Assembly: GCA_028751875.1 (NCBI GenBank) | Contig: CM054159.1 | Span: 9,719,092-9,783,091 of the forward strand | Direction: 5' to 3' | From: Rapana venosa | Taxonomy: Eukaryota; Mollusca; Gastropoda; Neogastropoda; Muricidae | Length of the DNA: 64,000 nucleotides | Shown: positions 21,841 through 31,379 of the stretch, one piece after another | Position numbering within the stretch: position 1 is the first letter of the stretch | Layout: the number at the start of each line of letters is the position of its first letter | The notes under the pieces: generated by a model | Database searches by the model: none | What the model was told of the DNA's origin: nothing | Seen by the model: the letters and a program-made list of their open reading frames with translations, nothing else | Position numbers and translations under genes: made by a program

Positions 21841-22475
21841 TTATGCTTGGTGTTGTTCTTTTCCTTCGTCTTATCGCGTTTTTAAAACAAATATGCTTCT
21901 TCCAATACTGTCGTTTTTTCTTATTTTGTGTCCTGTTCTTTTGTTTCTCGTTCCGTTTCGTTAGATTTTCCTTAGTGCTTGTCCTTTGCTTTTTTTCCCT
22001 CCTCCGTTTCCTTGATTTCTTGCTGTTGTTTCTTTCCGTTTTTCTCTTCTTTTTTTGTTGTTGTTTCCTCCTGCTCCTCTGTGTCTTCTTTCTCTTTTTT
22101 TCTTTTTCTTCTGCTTTCTCTGTCTTCTTTTTCCTTTTGTCGGTTTTTTTTCTTTTCTTCTCTTGTTCGTTTCTCGTTTCTCTGGCTTTGTTGTGTTCTG
22201 CTCTCTTTGTTTTTCTTTGTTTGCTTCTGTTTCTTCTTTTCGGGGTGTTTTTTTAACTGCTCCTTTGTTCTCGCTTTTCTTCTTTGAAAATAAAATCTTC
22301 TGGTACCTCTGGTATTTCTCTTTTTTTCTTTTTGTCTCTTGTCCATATGTTCCTTTAGATTTGTGTTCTTCCTGCTCTTATTCCTCTTCTTCTTCTTCCT
22401 TCATTTCTTTTGTCTACTATGTTCTGATGCTTAATCTTCCTCTCTCTTTCCACTATTCATGGAAGTCAACAGAGG
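21841..22475 (+). repeat. Pyrimidine-rich tract
   Basis: T/C-rich + strand with TTGTTCGTTTCTCGTTTCTC at about 22164, akin to the motifs near 5312 and 5787. It separates the ORF1-like fragment from the Penelope-like element. Confidence 0.75.
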
Positions 22476-22529
22476 CGCCCCCGCCTTAAAATAATTCTTT
22501 TACGATGATAATACACCCTACCAACTACC

Positions 22530-23768
22530 CACCTGACCTCAGTTCTTCAAAAGAACCATGCAGCAACCCCCTAAAAGACACCCGTGACCAGTGACTGGAG
22601 AATACTGTTTGACCTTAAAAAGTTTAAAACTCAGTCATACATTCCCCAGCTTCCCAGATCCCAGACCCTTAGCACACAAGAGCAGACGGCCATCAAGCAG
22701 CTGCGGAACCTGGTTCTTAACAGATCCATTCGTATATCACCAGTAGATAAGGAGGGTGGAGCCACTGTAGTCCAAATAGTAGCAGAATATATAGAAGAAG
22801 CCACCGCACAAGTCAGCAATCTGACTATGCTTCCCCTCCAGTACTAACCAAAAGCCATTGCTGAAAAGTCAAATGCACTACGGGACAAACTTGTGGAGAA
22901 CTAAGCCATCAATGACAACTGTTTTAAGTGGAGGCACAGCCAATTTAGACAACAAAGCGACACCCTACTTTCATTTTATCACCTACCTAAACTTCACAAA
23001 ATTCTACAGTCCACCCGCCCAGGAAGACCCATTGTGTCTAGAATTGGGGAAAAACTTTCAAAGTTGGTGGATCACTGGCTGTAACCTACAGTGAAGGAAG
23101 GCCCTAGCCTCCTACATCCAGCACACATTTCCTGTACACAAACACTGGAAAACTGGAGGGAGAAGTTTGAGTCGCTTCCTCCAGACTCACTCCTTGTGAC
23201 GACAGATGTGGTGGGGACTCTACTCAACTATCTCTCATTCTGAAGTGACAACCTCTCTCAAAGAAATCCTCACCTCATCTCCTCAACAGACTGACGCAAT
23301 GCCTCCCTTGGATACATCACTTGAAATTGTCCAACACGTTCTGCAAAACAATGTCTTCGAATTTACGGGAAACTTCTTCCACCAACAACCGGGCACCCCC
23401 ATGGCACCACCCCTTCCACAGCCAACATCTTCATGGGGTGGCTGGAGGGAAGGGACGCCTTTTGTCAGCATCCCTGTGGCGTGAGGGGACAGATGTGTGG
23501 TGTTGATACATTGACGACATCGCTTTACTCTGGTGGGGAGGGAGGGGGGTGGAGAACTTGCGCCAGTTCCTTGGTTGGCTGATCGAGCAGCACCCCCCCC
23601 CTCCCCCACATCAAGTTCACGGCCAGCTATGGCACATCAACATCCCCTTCCTGGACATCACTGTCCAGCGTCTCCGCTGAACTAAGGCACTAATATCAGC
23701 ACTGACCTCCGCACCGAGGACCCTGAAGCTGGCATGACCCTGCCCTTCAACTCCTGTCACCCCAGACA
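22530..23768 (+). pseudogene. Penelope-like element, reverse transcriptase
   Basis: Penelope-like retroelements encode a reverse transcriptase related to telomerase and a GIY-YIG endonuclease. Pieces seen across frames are ISPVDKEGGATVVQ near 22735, FYHLPKLHKILQ (about 22972), RPGRPIVSRIGEKLSKLVDH, PPDSLLVTTDVVGT (motif A, about 23183), NVFEFTGNFFHQQPGTPM, ANIFMGWLEGRDAF, and YIDDIALLW at 23507 (motif C with both Asp). [11 protein letters not shown] follows up to the microsatellite. At least six frameshifts or stops make it a dead copy. The motif order leaves little doubt about the family. Confidence 0.9.
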
Positions 23769-23941
23769 CTCTGTGTGTGTGTGTGTGTGTGTGTGTCTGT
23801 GTGTGTGTGTGTGTCTGTGTGTGTGTGTCTGTGTCTCTGTGTGTGTCTGTGTCTCTGTGTGTGTGTTGTCTGTGTGTGTCTGTGTGTGTGTGTGTGTCTG
23901 TGTGTCTGTGTGTGTGTGTGTGTGTCTGTCTGTCTGTGTGT

Positions 23942-23986
<45 letters not shown>

Positions 23987-24020
23987 GTGTGGTGTGTGTG
24001 TGTGTGCGCGCGCGCGCGCG
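23769..24020. repeat. (GT)n/(CTGTGT)n microsatellite inside Penelope RT
   Basis: About 250 bp of GT with CT interruptions, ending in (GC)n. It lies exactly between CHPRHS and [14 protein letters not shown], which are close neighbours in intact Penelope proteins, so it has expanded within the coding sequence. Confidence 0.9.
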
Positions 24021-24188
24021 GTATCCCATACAGCCAGTGCTTACAAATCTGCCGGCTTTGCCCAGCTGATGCCACATTCCACCACCGTGGCCAGGAACTG
24101 TGTGACAAATTAAAAGAAAACAGGCTTCCCTAGGAAACTACTGAAAGCAGCAGTCAACAAAGTATCAAGCCTACCCCGACAGGAGACA
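24021..24188 (+). pseudogene. Penelope-like element, RT thumb region
   Basis: [17 protein letters not shown], then a KLLKAAVNKVSSLPRQETLSYR-like stretch after one frameshift, continues the Penelope protein. It is interrupted at 24189 by a SINE. Confidence 0.8.
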
Positions 24189-24596
24189 CTCAGCTATAGG
24201 AAAGGTAAAGGTAAAGGAGTCCCATAACCTATATTAAGGTCGTAGGGGAGCGAGGCGTTTTTATGTATGGCGAGTAACCCGCCGGAATTTCTCTGTCTTT
24301 GAGATAATAAAGCTTTTGAATTTGAATTTGAATTTGAATTTGAGGCGTCAGAGACCTCACTTCTCTAGGGCCAGCATATTGAGAGCGGCGCCCATCTCCT
24401 CTCCCTCGCTGCTTTACCTTCCCTGACCCTAAAGAGGGCAGGTACCCATTTACAGCTGGGTGAACTGGGGGAACTGTACTGAAGCCAAGGCGCGCAAACG
24501 GTCACCCATCCAACTGGTAACCACGCTCGATGCTGCTTAACTTGGCTGGGGGAAAGCGAGTGCTCCGACCACTGAGCTATCCCGTCCTCAGCTGTA
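24189..24596 (-). mobile_element. Chimeric tRNA/5S-headed SINE with target-site duplication
   Basis: CTCAGCTATA (24189-24198) and CTCAGCTGTA (24587-24596) are a 10-bp duplication with one mismatch. Read on the minus strand, the insert starts with GACGGGATAGCTCAGTGGTC (a tRNA 5' half with box A). It continues with GTTAAGCAGCATCGAGCG (24525-24541) and GGATGGGTGACCG (24499-24511), which are box A and box C of 5S rRNA. It ends with (ACCTTT)n at about 24199-24212. A head mixing tRNA and 5S promoter parts is uncommon. It is transcribed, if at all, by RNA polymerase III. Confidence 0.85.
24259..24341 (+). mobile_element. Tiny LINE 3'-end insertion nested in the SINE
   Basis: GAGGCGT at 24252-24258 and 24342-24348 flanks 83 bp that end in AATAAAGC and (TTTGAA)n, a LINE-type 3' end. 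The SINE sequence continues on both sides. Confidence 0.8.
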
Positions 24597-24736
24597 AAAA
24601 GAAAAAAATCCACAGAGCAGCGAATCGCATATGTGGTGGTGACCCACAACCCCAGTAACCCACCCCTCAGCAATTGGGCTCAAAAACAATCTCAACATTT
24701 TACACTCAAGTCAGCGCATGAGGAAATATATATGTA
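24597..24736 (+). pseudogene. Penelope-like element, post-RT segment
   Basis: A frame with EQRIAYVVVTHNPSNPPLSN resumes right after the SINE. This THNP segment lies between the RT and the endonuclease in Penelope-like proteins. It shows that the SINE at 24189-24596 split one coding sequence. Confidence 0.75.
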
Positions 24737-25115
24737 TATACCACTTTAAGTCACGACAGATTTCTCTGCGTGAAATTGGGCGCTCTCCCGGGGGGAGAGC
24801 GCGTTGAAAAGGCAGCGCCACCTTTTTTTTTTTTTTTTTCCTTCTGTTTGGTATTTGTTTCCCTATCAGATGGTTTTTTTTACTGTTTTGCCGGGTAAAA
24901 CCTTCTTTTTGCCGTTGGCTTTTTTTACGTGCGCTAAAAAATTTATGTGTAACAATCGGGACCTCGTTTATCGTTCCCCCAAAAGACTGCCCCCACCACC
25001 TCATGATCTAATGGATGGGGGTAAAGTTTTGGGTCCAAACGGGATTCGAACCACCCCACATTCCCGACCGGCTTTTCGTTCCCAGAAAGGGCGTTACCCT
25101 TTGACCACCGATCCA
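24737..25115 (-). mobile_element. tRNA-derived SINE
   Basis: Read on the minus strand, it has a box A-like TGGTCAAAGGGTAACGC (25107-25091) and box B GGTTCGAATCC (25052-25042), a body with GTAAAA and CGGGAGAGCGC, and ends near ACTTAAAGTGGTATA. The same family lies at 61949-62285, also minus. Homopolymers are expanded relative to that copy. Confidence 0.85.
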
Positions 25116-25290
25116 CCGAAAGCGGCCTCCTTCCCTTATTGTGGAGGAACAGCCCGAAACCAGAAAACTGTGATGCCTTCCGAATCCCCCCCTTCCACCC
25201 TTCGCTGCCTAAGCCTGCTGAACCGCCAGGATGCTTCACATGTGCGGCCAAAAAATATGCATCATCTGCCAGAATCAAATCATCATCATC
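25116..25290 (+). pseudogene. Penelope-like element, Cys linker
   Basis: PPGCFTCAAKKYASSARIK at about 25226-25282 corresponds to the Cys-rich linker (GCFTC type) that precedes the GIY-YIG domain in Penelope-like elements. It is cut by a CA microsatellite and the repeat A insertion that follow. Confidence 0.65.
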
Positions 25291-25547
25291 ATCACACACA
25301 CACACACGCACACACACCTTCGGATGAGACTATAAACCGAGGCCCCGTGTGCGAACGTATGCAGAACATCTTGCGCACACGTTAAATCTTGTTCCGCTTT
25401 TCGGAAGAGTAGGCCATTGTGTGCCGGTGGAAACTGATGACAAAATTTACAAAACCGCATACACACGGGGACTGGATGTAAAAAAAGCACATGCGTGCTT
25501 ATTCCATTATCCTCGATATAAAAGAATAAATAAATAAATAACAAAGC
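25291..25547 (-). repeat. (CA)n plus repeat A copy (reverse)
   Basis: After (CA)n at about 25293-25317, a nearly complete reverse copy runs from CGGATGAGACTATAAACCGA through GTGTGCGAAC, CGCTTTTCGGAAGAGTAGGC and ACACGGGGACTGGATG to GCTTATTCCATTATCC at 25494-25511, then (AAAT)n. It separates the Penelope linker from its endonuclease. Confidence 0.85.
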
Positions 25548-25735
25548 ATGCACACACAACAACAGTTCCAAATTACAGACCACTTGGCATGCCAATCCAC
25601 AAACATGATATATATCTCAAGACTGTGGCAGGTGCAAAAACACGCACTACGTAGGGGAGACAAGCAAGACACACAAAATGGCGGAGACACTCAGCAGCTG
25701 ATTTCTCCAGGGAAAAAAGTTGGTGCATGCCTGTG
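25548..25735 (+). pseudogene. Penelope-like element, GIY-YIG endonuclease (partial)
   Basis: TQQQFQITDHLACQSTNMIYIS is followed, after one frameshift, by DCGRCKNTHYVGETSKTHKM. IYIS and YVGET correspond to the GIY and YIG strands, and C-x-x-C is the Cys pair found in Penelope endonucleases. Only the N-terminal part of the domain remains before the next element starts near 25745. Confidence 0.75.
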
Positions 25736-25744
25736 TCCAAAAAT

Positions 25745-26111
25745 GAAAAGGCGTAGTATGACGACGCGCTCTACTGCCATTCCTGTCAGAGCGATCACTC
25801 AGGGATCCCCAGCCACCGGCAGTTCTCTAAAATAAAAAAAAAAACAGCCAAGAAACGAACAGACCGAGAAACCAGCAAGTCGGGCTTTGGGCCCCATAGC
25901 CCCATTGCCTGCCTGAAAACAATGATTTCGGATCTGAGCAAACGCGTTTCTTCATTAGAGAAAACGCTGGTTGATGTCCGAGAAGAAAAGCAAAATTCCA
26001 AGCTCAGTCGCGTTCCCATGGCAACCAAAGGGACCAAAGGGAAAACGAAAAACCAAGCCGTACTTACACTGAGATTGCTGGCTCCCCCCCCCCCCCCCCC
26101 CCCCCCCACCC

Positions 26112-26145
<34 letters not shown>

Positions 26146-26944
26146 ATGGACAGGACAGGTGACTGCTGCCAACACAGCGAAGAAGACGCCTGGCCCCCCA
26201 CAAGTTCCTAGGCCTACAGTTTTGCAGAAAGGCAAGTCTGCCCCTAGCGTAAGTACGTCATTTGGTTCTGACATCATCCCAAGTAGTGACGTCAAAAAGA
26301 AAAGAATATCCACAGCAAATTCCAAGCAGATCAAAGAACACTTTCCGCAAGTCACCATCCTGCATGACTCAGTCCTGAAGGGAGTGAATGGAAAACGACT
26401 TGAGCAGTCATATAACATTGATGTCTGCATGCAAAATACATCTAATCTGTCCAGTTTACAAAAATCCCTGCAGACTGTAACATCATCCACAATAAAGCCT
26501 GATGCAGTGGTGATGCACAGCAGTATAAATGACCTTAAATCTAAAGATGCCCTCGACCTCAGCAAGAGTTTTGCCACCTCTCTTAGAGAAGTCGCCAAGA
26601 AAAATCCTCAAATACGGTTCGTCGTCAGCAAAACTACTCCTGTGAAAGATCCAAAACTAGAAATGAAACGTCAGCTATTTAATGCAATTTTTACTTCCGA
26701 GCTATACGAAGTAGAGAACATCACTTTTGTTCGCAACACCAACTTGCAGCTCTACCACCTTAAAGACAGCACTCATCCCAGTGCAAGAGGATCAAGCATC
26801 CTTTTCTGGCAACATAGGGAGGCACGTTCGTCATCTTCTGTGCAAATCTCCCCTAAAACCATTTCGTCCACACAGATCCCACCACCACCAGTCATACCCT
26901 GTGTACCCCTACAGAAGTCTGTATTCCAGTTTGGATCCCTTTAA
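25745..26944 (+). pseudogene. LINE ORF1 with SGNH-esterase domain
   Basis: The frame from 25922 (Met of MISDLSKRVSSLEKTL) carries a short coiled coil (about residues 1-25), a basic linker, a poly-Pro run encoded by the C tract at 26084-26145, and then an SGNH/GDSL esterase-like domain. That domain has HDSVLKGVN with Ser150, HSSINDL with Asn203, and DSTHPS with Asp282 and His285, so the catalytic set is in place. Upstream at about 25759, YCHSCQ in another frame may be the end of a zinc finger. Esterase-bearing ORF1 proteins are known from CR1-type LINEs and are thought to help the RNP. It is followed by ORF2 of an I-like element. Confidence 0.75.
26084..26145. repeat. Poly-C tract in coding sequence
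   Basis: About 60 C with only an A and a T near 26108-26112. It keeps the ORF1 frame and encodes Pro. Run length is likely variable or mis-assembled. Confidence 0.9.
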
Positions 26945-27340
26945 TGACTGGTCTGTGTTCTACTAACTGGCACTGCCATGCACCAACCTTATCTCCACCT
27001 GAGAGAATTCAACAGACTAATATCACATCTCGAGTCTTTTTCCGCTGCTGAAGATTTCTATGTTCTCAGTCATTACTGACTTTTCAGTTGTGCCCAGTTT
27101 AAAGTTAAAAGTTACTTTGATTAGTTAAATAGTTGTTACAGTGTTTTAGATCTATGTGTTTTCTCTGTAATATTTTATTGACATATTCATAGATTGTTTT
27201 ATGGATTACTTAATCTGTTACCATAGTTGTATTTTTTTTCTTAGTTTTTCAGTCAGCCATTTCTTCTATTTTCTCTATTCTATTAAACGCTGAGTTAATT
27301 TTGATTGTATTTCTTCACTAGCACTGATAAGCAATAATTT
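26945..27340. other. Spacer between LINE ORF1 and ORF2
   Basis: AT-rich with no ORF of note. By position it is the intergenic part of the I-like LINE. Confidence 0.5.
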
Positions 27341-28295
27341 TATCATGGTAAAAAGTATTAGAATATTCCAGTGGAATTCTTGATCATTATTCAGATACTG
27401 CGATTATCTTGTTCAACATCTTTCAGAAAACGACTATGACATCTTAGCAATCCAGTCCCTAAATATAAAAAGAGAAAAATTACCCAGAATCACTGGTTAT
27501 TACTTCCCACCAATCCATCAGCAGGCTGATACCACAGGAAGAATTAACACAGCCATTTATGTTCGAATAGGGGTGACATACACTACATGCCCCAGTCCTG
27601 CCCTACTCCAAATTTCTAACTTACATTCATGTGCTGTGTCCATTCCTTTTCATACCTCATTGTTGACAATAGTATCTGTTTATTTGCCTCAAGGACCGAC
27701 TGATGTCAACACTGAATGGCTTCGTACAATACAGGAAGATCATGGCAAGAAGTATATCATTGTAGGTGACTTTAACGCTCACTTACCTTTCTGGGAAAAA
27801 GATTGTCAAATAATCACAAGTAATCGTTTTGTTGAAAATGTAGTTGATTCCTCTTTATGTCTTTTAAATGATGGTCGTGTAACACGCATACCTGATAATT
27901 CTAATCACAGGGCAACTGCTATCGATCTCATTCTAGTTTCACCTGAATTGGTACCAGAATGTGAATGGGATCCATTAACCTATTCCCTCAACAGCAACCA
28001 TCTGCCAGTTGTGACTAGAGTGGATCTCGATAGATCATTGTTAACAGTTTCAAAAGAAGATAAAGTTCCCAGATATAATTATAAACGCGCTAACTGGGAA
28101 AAATTTACAAATATTCTACTAGCATATAACACACCAAACATAGATAGCCAGTATAATGATAGTCTATACGCATCTTTCACAAATGCAGTGCTATCAGCTG
28201 CCACTGATTCTATTCCTAAATGTAGACAATTGACATCTTATAAAAATATTGGCAATGTATGGTGGAATGATACCTGTCAAAAAGCAAAAGAATAG
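27341..28295 (+). pseudogene. I-like LINE ORF2: AP endonuclease
   Basis: From IRIFQWNS (27356), with an early stop, the frame gives the apurinic-type endonuclease that nicks the target. DYDILAIQSLNIK stands where most families have a Q-E-T with the catalytic Glu, so Ser replaces Glu. YIIVGDFNAHLPFW has Asp and Asn in place. NSNHLPV stands for S-D-H, giving Asn for Asp. ATAIDLILVS lies between them. The long ORF 27573-28295 ends at the conserved WWNDTCQKAKE region. Whether the Ser is native to this subfamily or a mutation cannot be told here. Confidence 0.85.
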
Positions 28296-29990
28296 AAAAA
28301 AAGTAAAACTAATAGCTTATCTAAAGAATAGATCTGAATCAAATCATACAGAAATGAAAAAAAGCCAAAAATAAATATAAGAGAATTATTGCCCAGGCGA
28401 AGAAAAAATACTGGTCATCATTTTGCATGTCGGAGGTATCCAACTATAAAGATTTGCAGAGAGTGTGGGAAAAAATAAAAGTTATGAGAAATGGGATAAA
28501 CTTACCCCAGTGCCCCATTAGACTAGAAAACTCAAATCTACCTTCCAATTTTGAAAAAGCTGAAGCTTTTGTGGAAATGTTTGCAAACAATAGTTGTAAA
28601 ACTGGCCTGTCAGAGAAGACAGAAAATTTAGACAAAATCATGAGTTGAGCATCAGACACAACACAACGAATCTTGATAGACAACAAAATCATTATGTTAA
28701 CGTTCCGCTCACGTTAGAGGAGGTAAAAGCATGTATTAATAATCTCTGTGTCAAGAAAAACAGCAGTAGGTCTTGATGGAGTTTCTAATGAAATGTTACG
28801 TCATCTACCACCTAATTGGGTAAACTTGTTATATCACTTTTTCCAAAAGTGCTGGAATGAAGGTCAGCTCCCACTCATTTGGAAACAGTCTATCATTGTA
28901 CCAGTTAATAAACAAGGAAAGCCTAGAATCGATAAAAACAGTTACAGACCTATTGCTCTACATCTCATACATGGAAACTCATGGAAAGAATTATTTTAAG
29001 ATGGCTTATTCATCTTTGTGAAAAGTTTAAAATCATTCCTGTGAATCAAGCTGGATTCAGGAAAGGTCGATCGGCTATTGAACATCTAGTAAAGCTCACA
29101 ACACAAGTCAAAACCAGTTTGCCAGACGTAAAAGTATTCTTGCAACTTTTTTATGTAAAAGAAAGCATATGAGCAAGTATGGCACAGTCGACTTTTACAT
29201 AAAATCTGTTGGAATTTCGGGTTGTATGTTTAATTTCATCGAACATTTTCTGTCAGACAGATCTATTCAGGCAAGAATAGGAGGTACGTATTCAAATACA
29301 AGAACTTTGGATATGGGTTTACCCCAAGGTTCTGTAATTGCCCCTATTTCATTTAATACACTAATAGCTGATTTACCCAAAATGTCAAAATTATGACAAA
29401 ACGGGCTTAGCTTGTCGCTGGAAAAAACAAATATGCTTTTTAATTCAGGTTATGACCCTGGGAAGCTTCCTTCTTTTACTATAGATGATGCTGAAATACT
29501 ATATACCCAACATGTTAAATTTCTGGGCGTTATTCTGACTCCTAAATTGTCTTGGTATAATCATATCAGCTATATACTGAATAAAGCAAGAAAGAGTTTA
29601 AATTTTCTAAAAATTGTGTATAATAAACCTTGGGGGCAAGATACAAAATCATTTATATCTTTAGCTACTTCTTTAGTGTGCTCAAGACTTACATATGGAC
29701 AAGAGGTGTTTTTCAGTGCGCCACGATACTTGTTAAATAAATTGCAAAGCATAGATAGTAAAGCACTCAAGTTATCTCTTGGAGTTCCTTTTCATGTATC
29801 TATTAGGCTCTTACAAGGAAACAGGTGTGCTACCTCTTGACGAACATAGAGAATTCTGTGCTGCAAAGTATATTTTGAGATGTTATTCAAACGAAAATTA
29901 TTCACAAAAAGAAGTTAGCTTAAGATCGGACATACATTTTGTTAAACGAGCTAGGTCAATTGACATCGCTAACATCTAAAAGAGGTACAC
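28296..29990 (+). pseudogene. I-like LINE ORF2: reverse transcriptase, catalytic box deleted
   Basis: Pieces in three frames: AVGLDGVSNEMLRHLPPNWV (28760s), IDKNSYRPIAL, FRKGRSAIEHLVKL (29057), KKAYEQVWHSRLLHKI (a motif A remnant without its Asp, frame-shifted), LDMGLPQGSVIAPISFN, and then directly QNGLSLSLEKTNMLFNSGY. The segment normally between PISFN...DLP and NGLSLS, which includes the YxDD box, is missing at about 29395. HVKFLGVILTPKLSW and a C-terminal ALKLSLGVPF block follow. It is a dead copy. Confidence 0.85.
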
Positions 29991-30059
29991 CTCGGATATC
30001 TTCAAAGATTGTAAAATTGATGAAAACGTTCTTGCTGTTACACCGTCTTTTTCAGATAT

Positions 30060-30715
30060 CCCTGAATGGGAAATGAATAAGCCAATATTTGACATGTGTC
30101 ATACAAATCTATCAAAAAGCGATTCACCTAACATACTTGCAAGCTTAGTGAATTCGCATATTGACACTTACTATTCAGACCACTTAAACATATACACAGA
30201 CGGATCAAAACTTGATAACAAACAGGTAGGTGCAGCCTTCCTTATACCAGCCCATAGCACTGAGAAAATATTTCATATAACTAGTGGCTTTCTATCTTTA
30301 CTGCAGAGCTCTTTGCAATATTGATGGCTCTCAACTATTTTGGTCCACTTCCTCACAAAGATTTGAATATTGTACTATGTGTTGATTCTAAATCTGTATT
30401 GTGCGCATTAAATTCCTTAAATCAAAATATTGCAGTAGAAATGATCACTGAAATCAAATATGCTGTTCATTTATTGTCGTTGAAAGGCATCAGAGTTACT
30501 TTTTGCTGGGTTCCTTCCCACTGTGGGATTATTGCTAATGAATGGGTCGATAGAGCTGCGCGACGAGGAGCACGCAATGTTTGAAGGATCACTTATAGTC
30601 AATATTTCGTTAGACTTGCGAGAGGGTTATGAAGGAGTGAACGTGTGGGATAAGAAACATCCAGAACAGGTCTCCACTTCTCCATCTGCTGTGTGCTCCA
30701 CGCTAGCAAAAAATA
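30060..30715 (+). pseudogene. I-like LINE ORF2: RNase H domain
   Basis: IYTDGSKLDNKQVGAAFL (first catalytic Asp) is at 30191. After one frameshift near 30305 comes a TAELFAILMALNYF-like stretch (catalytic Glu), then CVDSKSVLCALNSLNQ (Asp), FCWVPSHCGIIANEWVDRAA (His, Asp). All four catalytic positions of RNase H are visible. An RNase H after the RT marks I-group elements. The stop is at about 30584; a short diverged tail to 30715 precedes a GT microsatellite. Confidence 0.85.
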
Positions 30716-30729
30716 GGGGTGCGATACAG

Positions 30730-31057
30730 ATAGGTGTATGGGTATATGTTGTGGGTGTGCTTGTGTCAGTGTGTGAATGTGTGCATGTACGCATGTGCAG
30801 GTGTGTGTGGGTAGGCGAGTGGGTGTGTGGGTGGGTGTGCGTTAAAAATTGCACAAAAGAAGGTACATAGAAATATAGAGACAAGGATATGTGCGTGCGT
30901 GCGTGTATACCTCTGTGTGTGTGAGTGTGTGTGAGTGTGTACTTGTGAGAGAACAGAAAAAGGAAGATGGAGGGTTGTTGTTGCGTTGTTATGGGTGTCA
31001 CAGTTGGGTGAAGGGGGTGGGCGGGTAGAAGAGAAAGAGACCCAGAGAGAGAGAGAA

Positions 31058-31102
<45 letters not shown>

Positions 31103-31140
31103 TACAGAGAGAGAGTGTGTGAGAGAGTGGGTGTGAGTGT
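30730..31140. repeat. GT-rich, GA and (GACA)n microsatellites
   Basis: Degenerate GT repeats at 30735-30940, GA at 31038-31068, (CAGA)n at 31068-31104, then GT-like sequence to 31140. Confidence 0.85.
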
Positions 31141-31379
31141 GTTCAGCCATGGTGTTGCATGTGTAAGGGTATGTGTTTTTACAGGAGTAATTTTCAGTGT
31201 TTACACAGAATTGTTTTAAATGTACTTACTTTTATGCCTATAATTATAGGTTCGTGTTTGGTTTTTACTATCAGTTGGCCAATCTTTTAGTCTGAAAAAG
31301 AAGGCTTTAAATAAACCGAAAATTTGCTTTGCCAAATACTTGGGTGTTGTGTTTTTACTTGTCTGCTTTGTACTATTCT
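31141..31379. other. Spacer, possible LINE 3' end
   Basis: It holds AAATAAACCGAAAATTTGC near 31310 that could be a retroelement 3' end. No frame is seen. Confidence 0.35.

Noticed and set aside
23734..24133. Cys/Val-rich frames of 106-163 codons on both strands
   Set aside because: They are translations of the GT microsatellite.
24499..24542. A 5S rRNA gene (minus strand)
   Set aside because: Only box A and C segments are present, joined to a tRNA-like head and bounded by a duplication, so it is a SINE and not a 5S gene.
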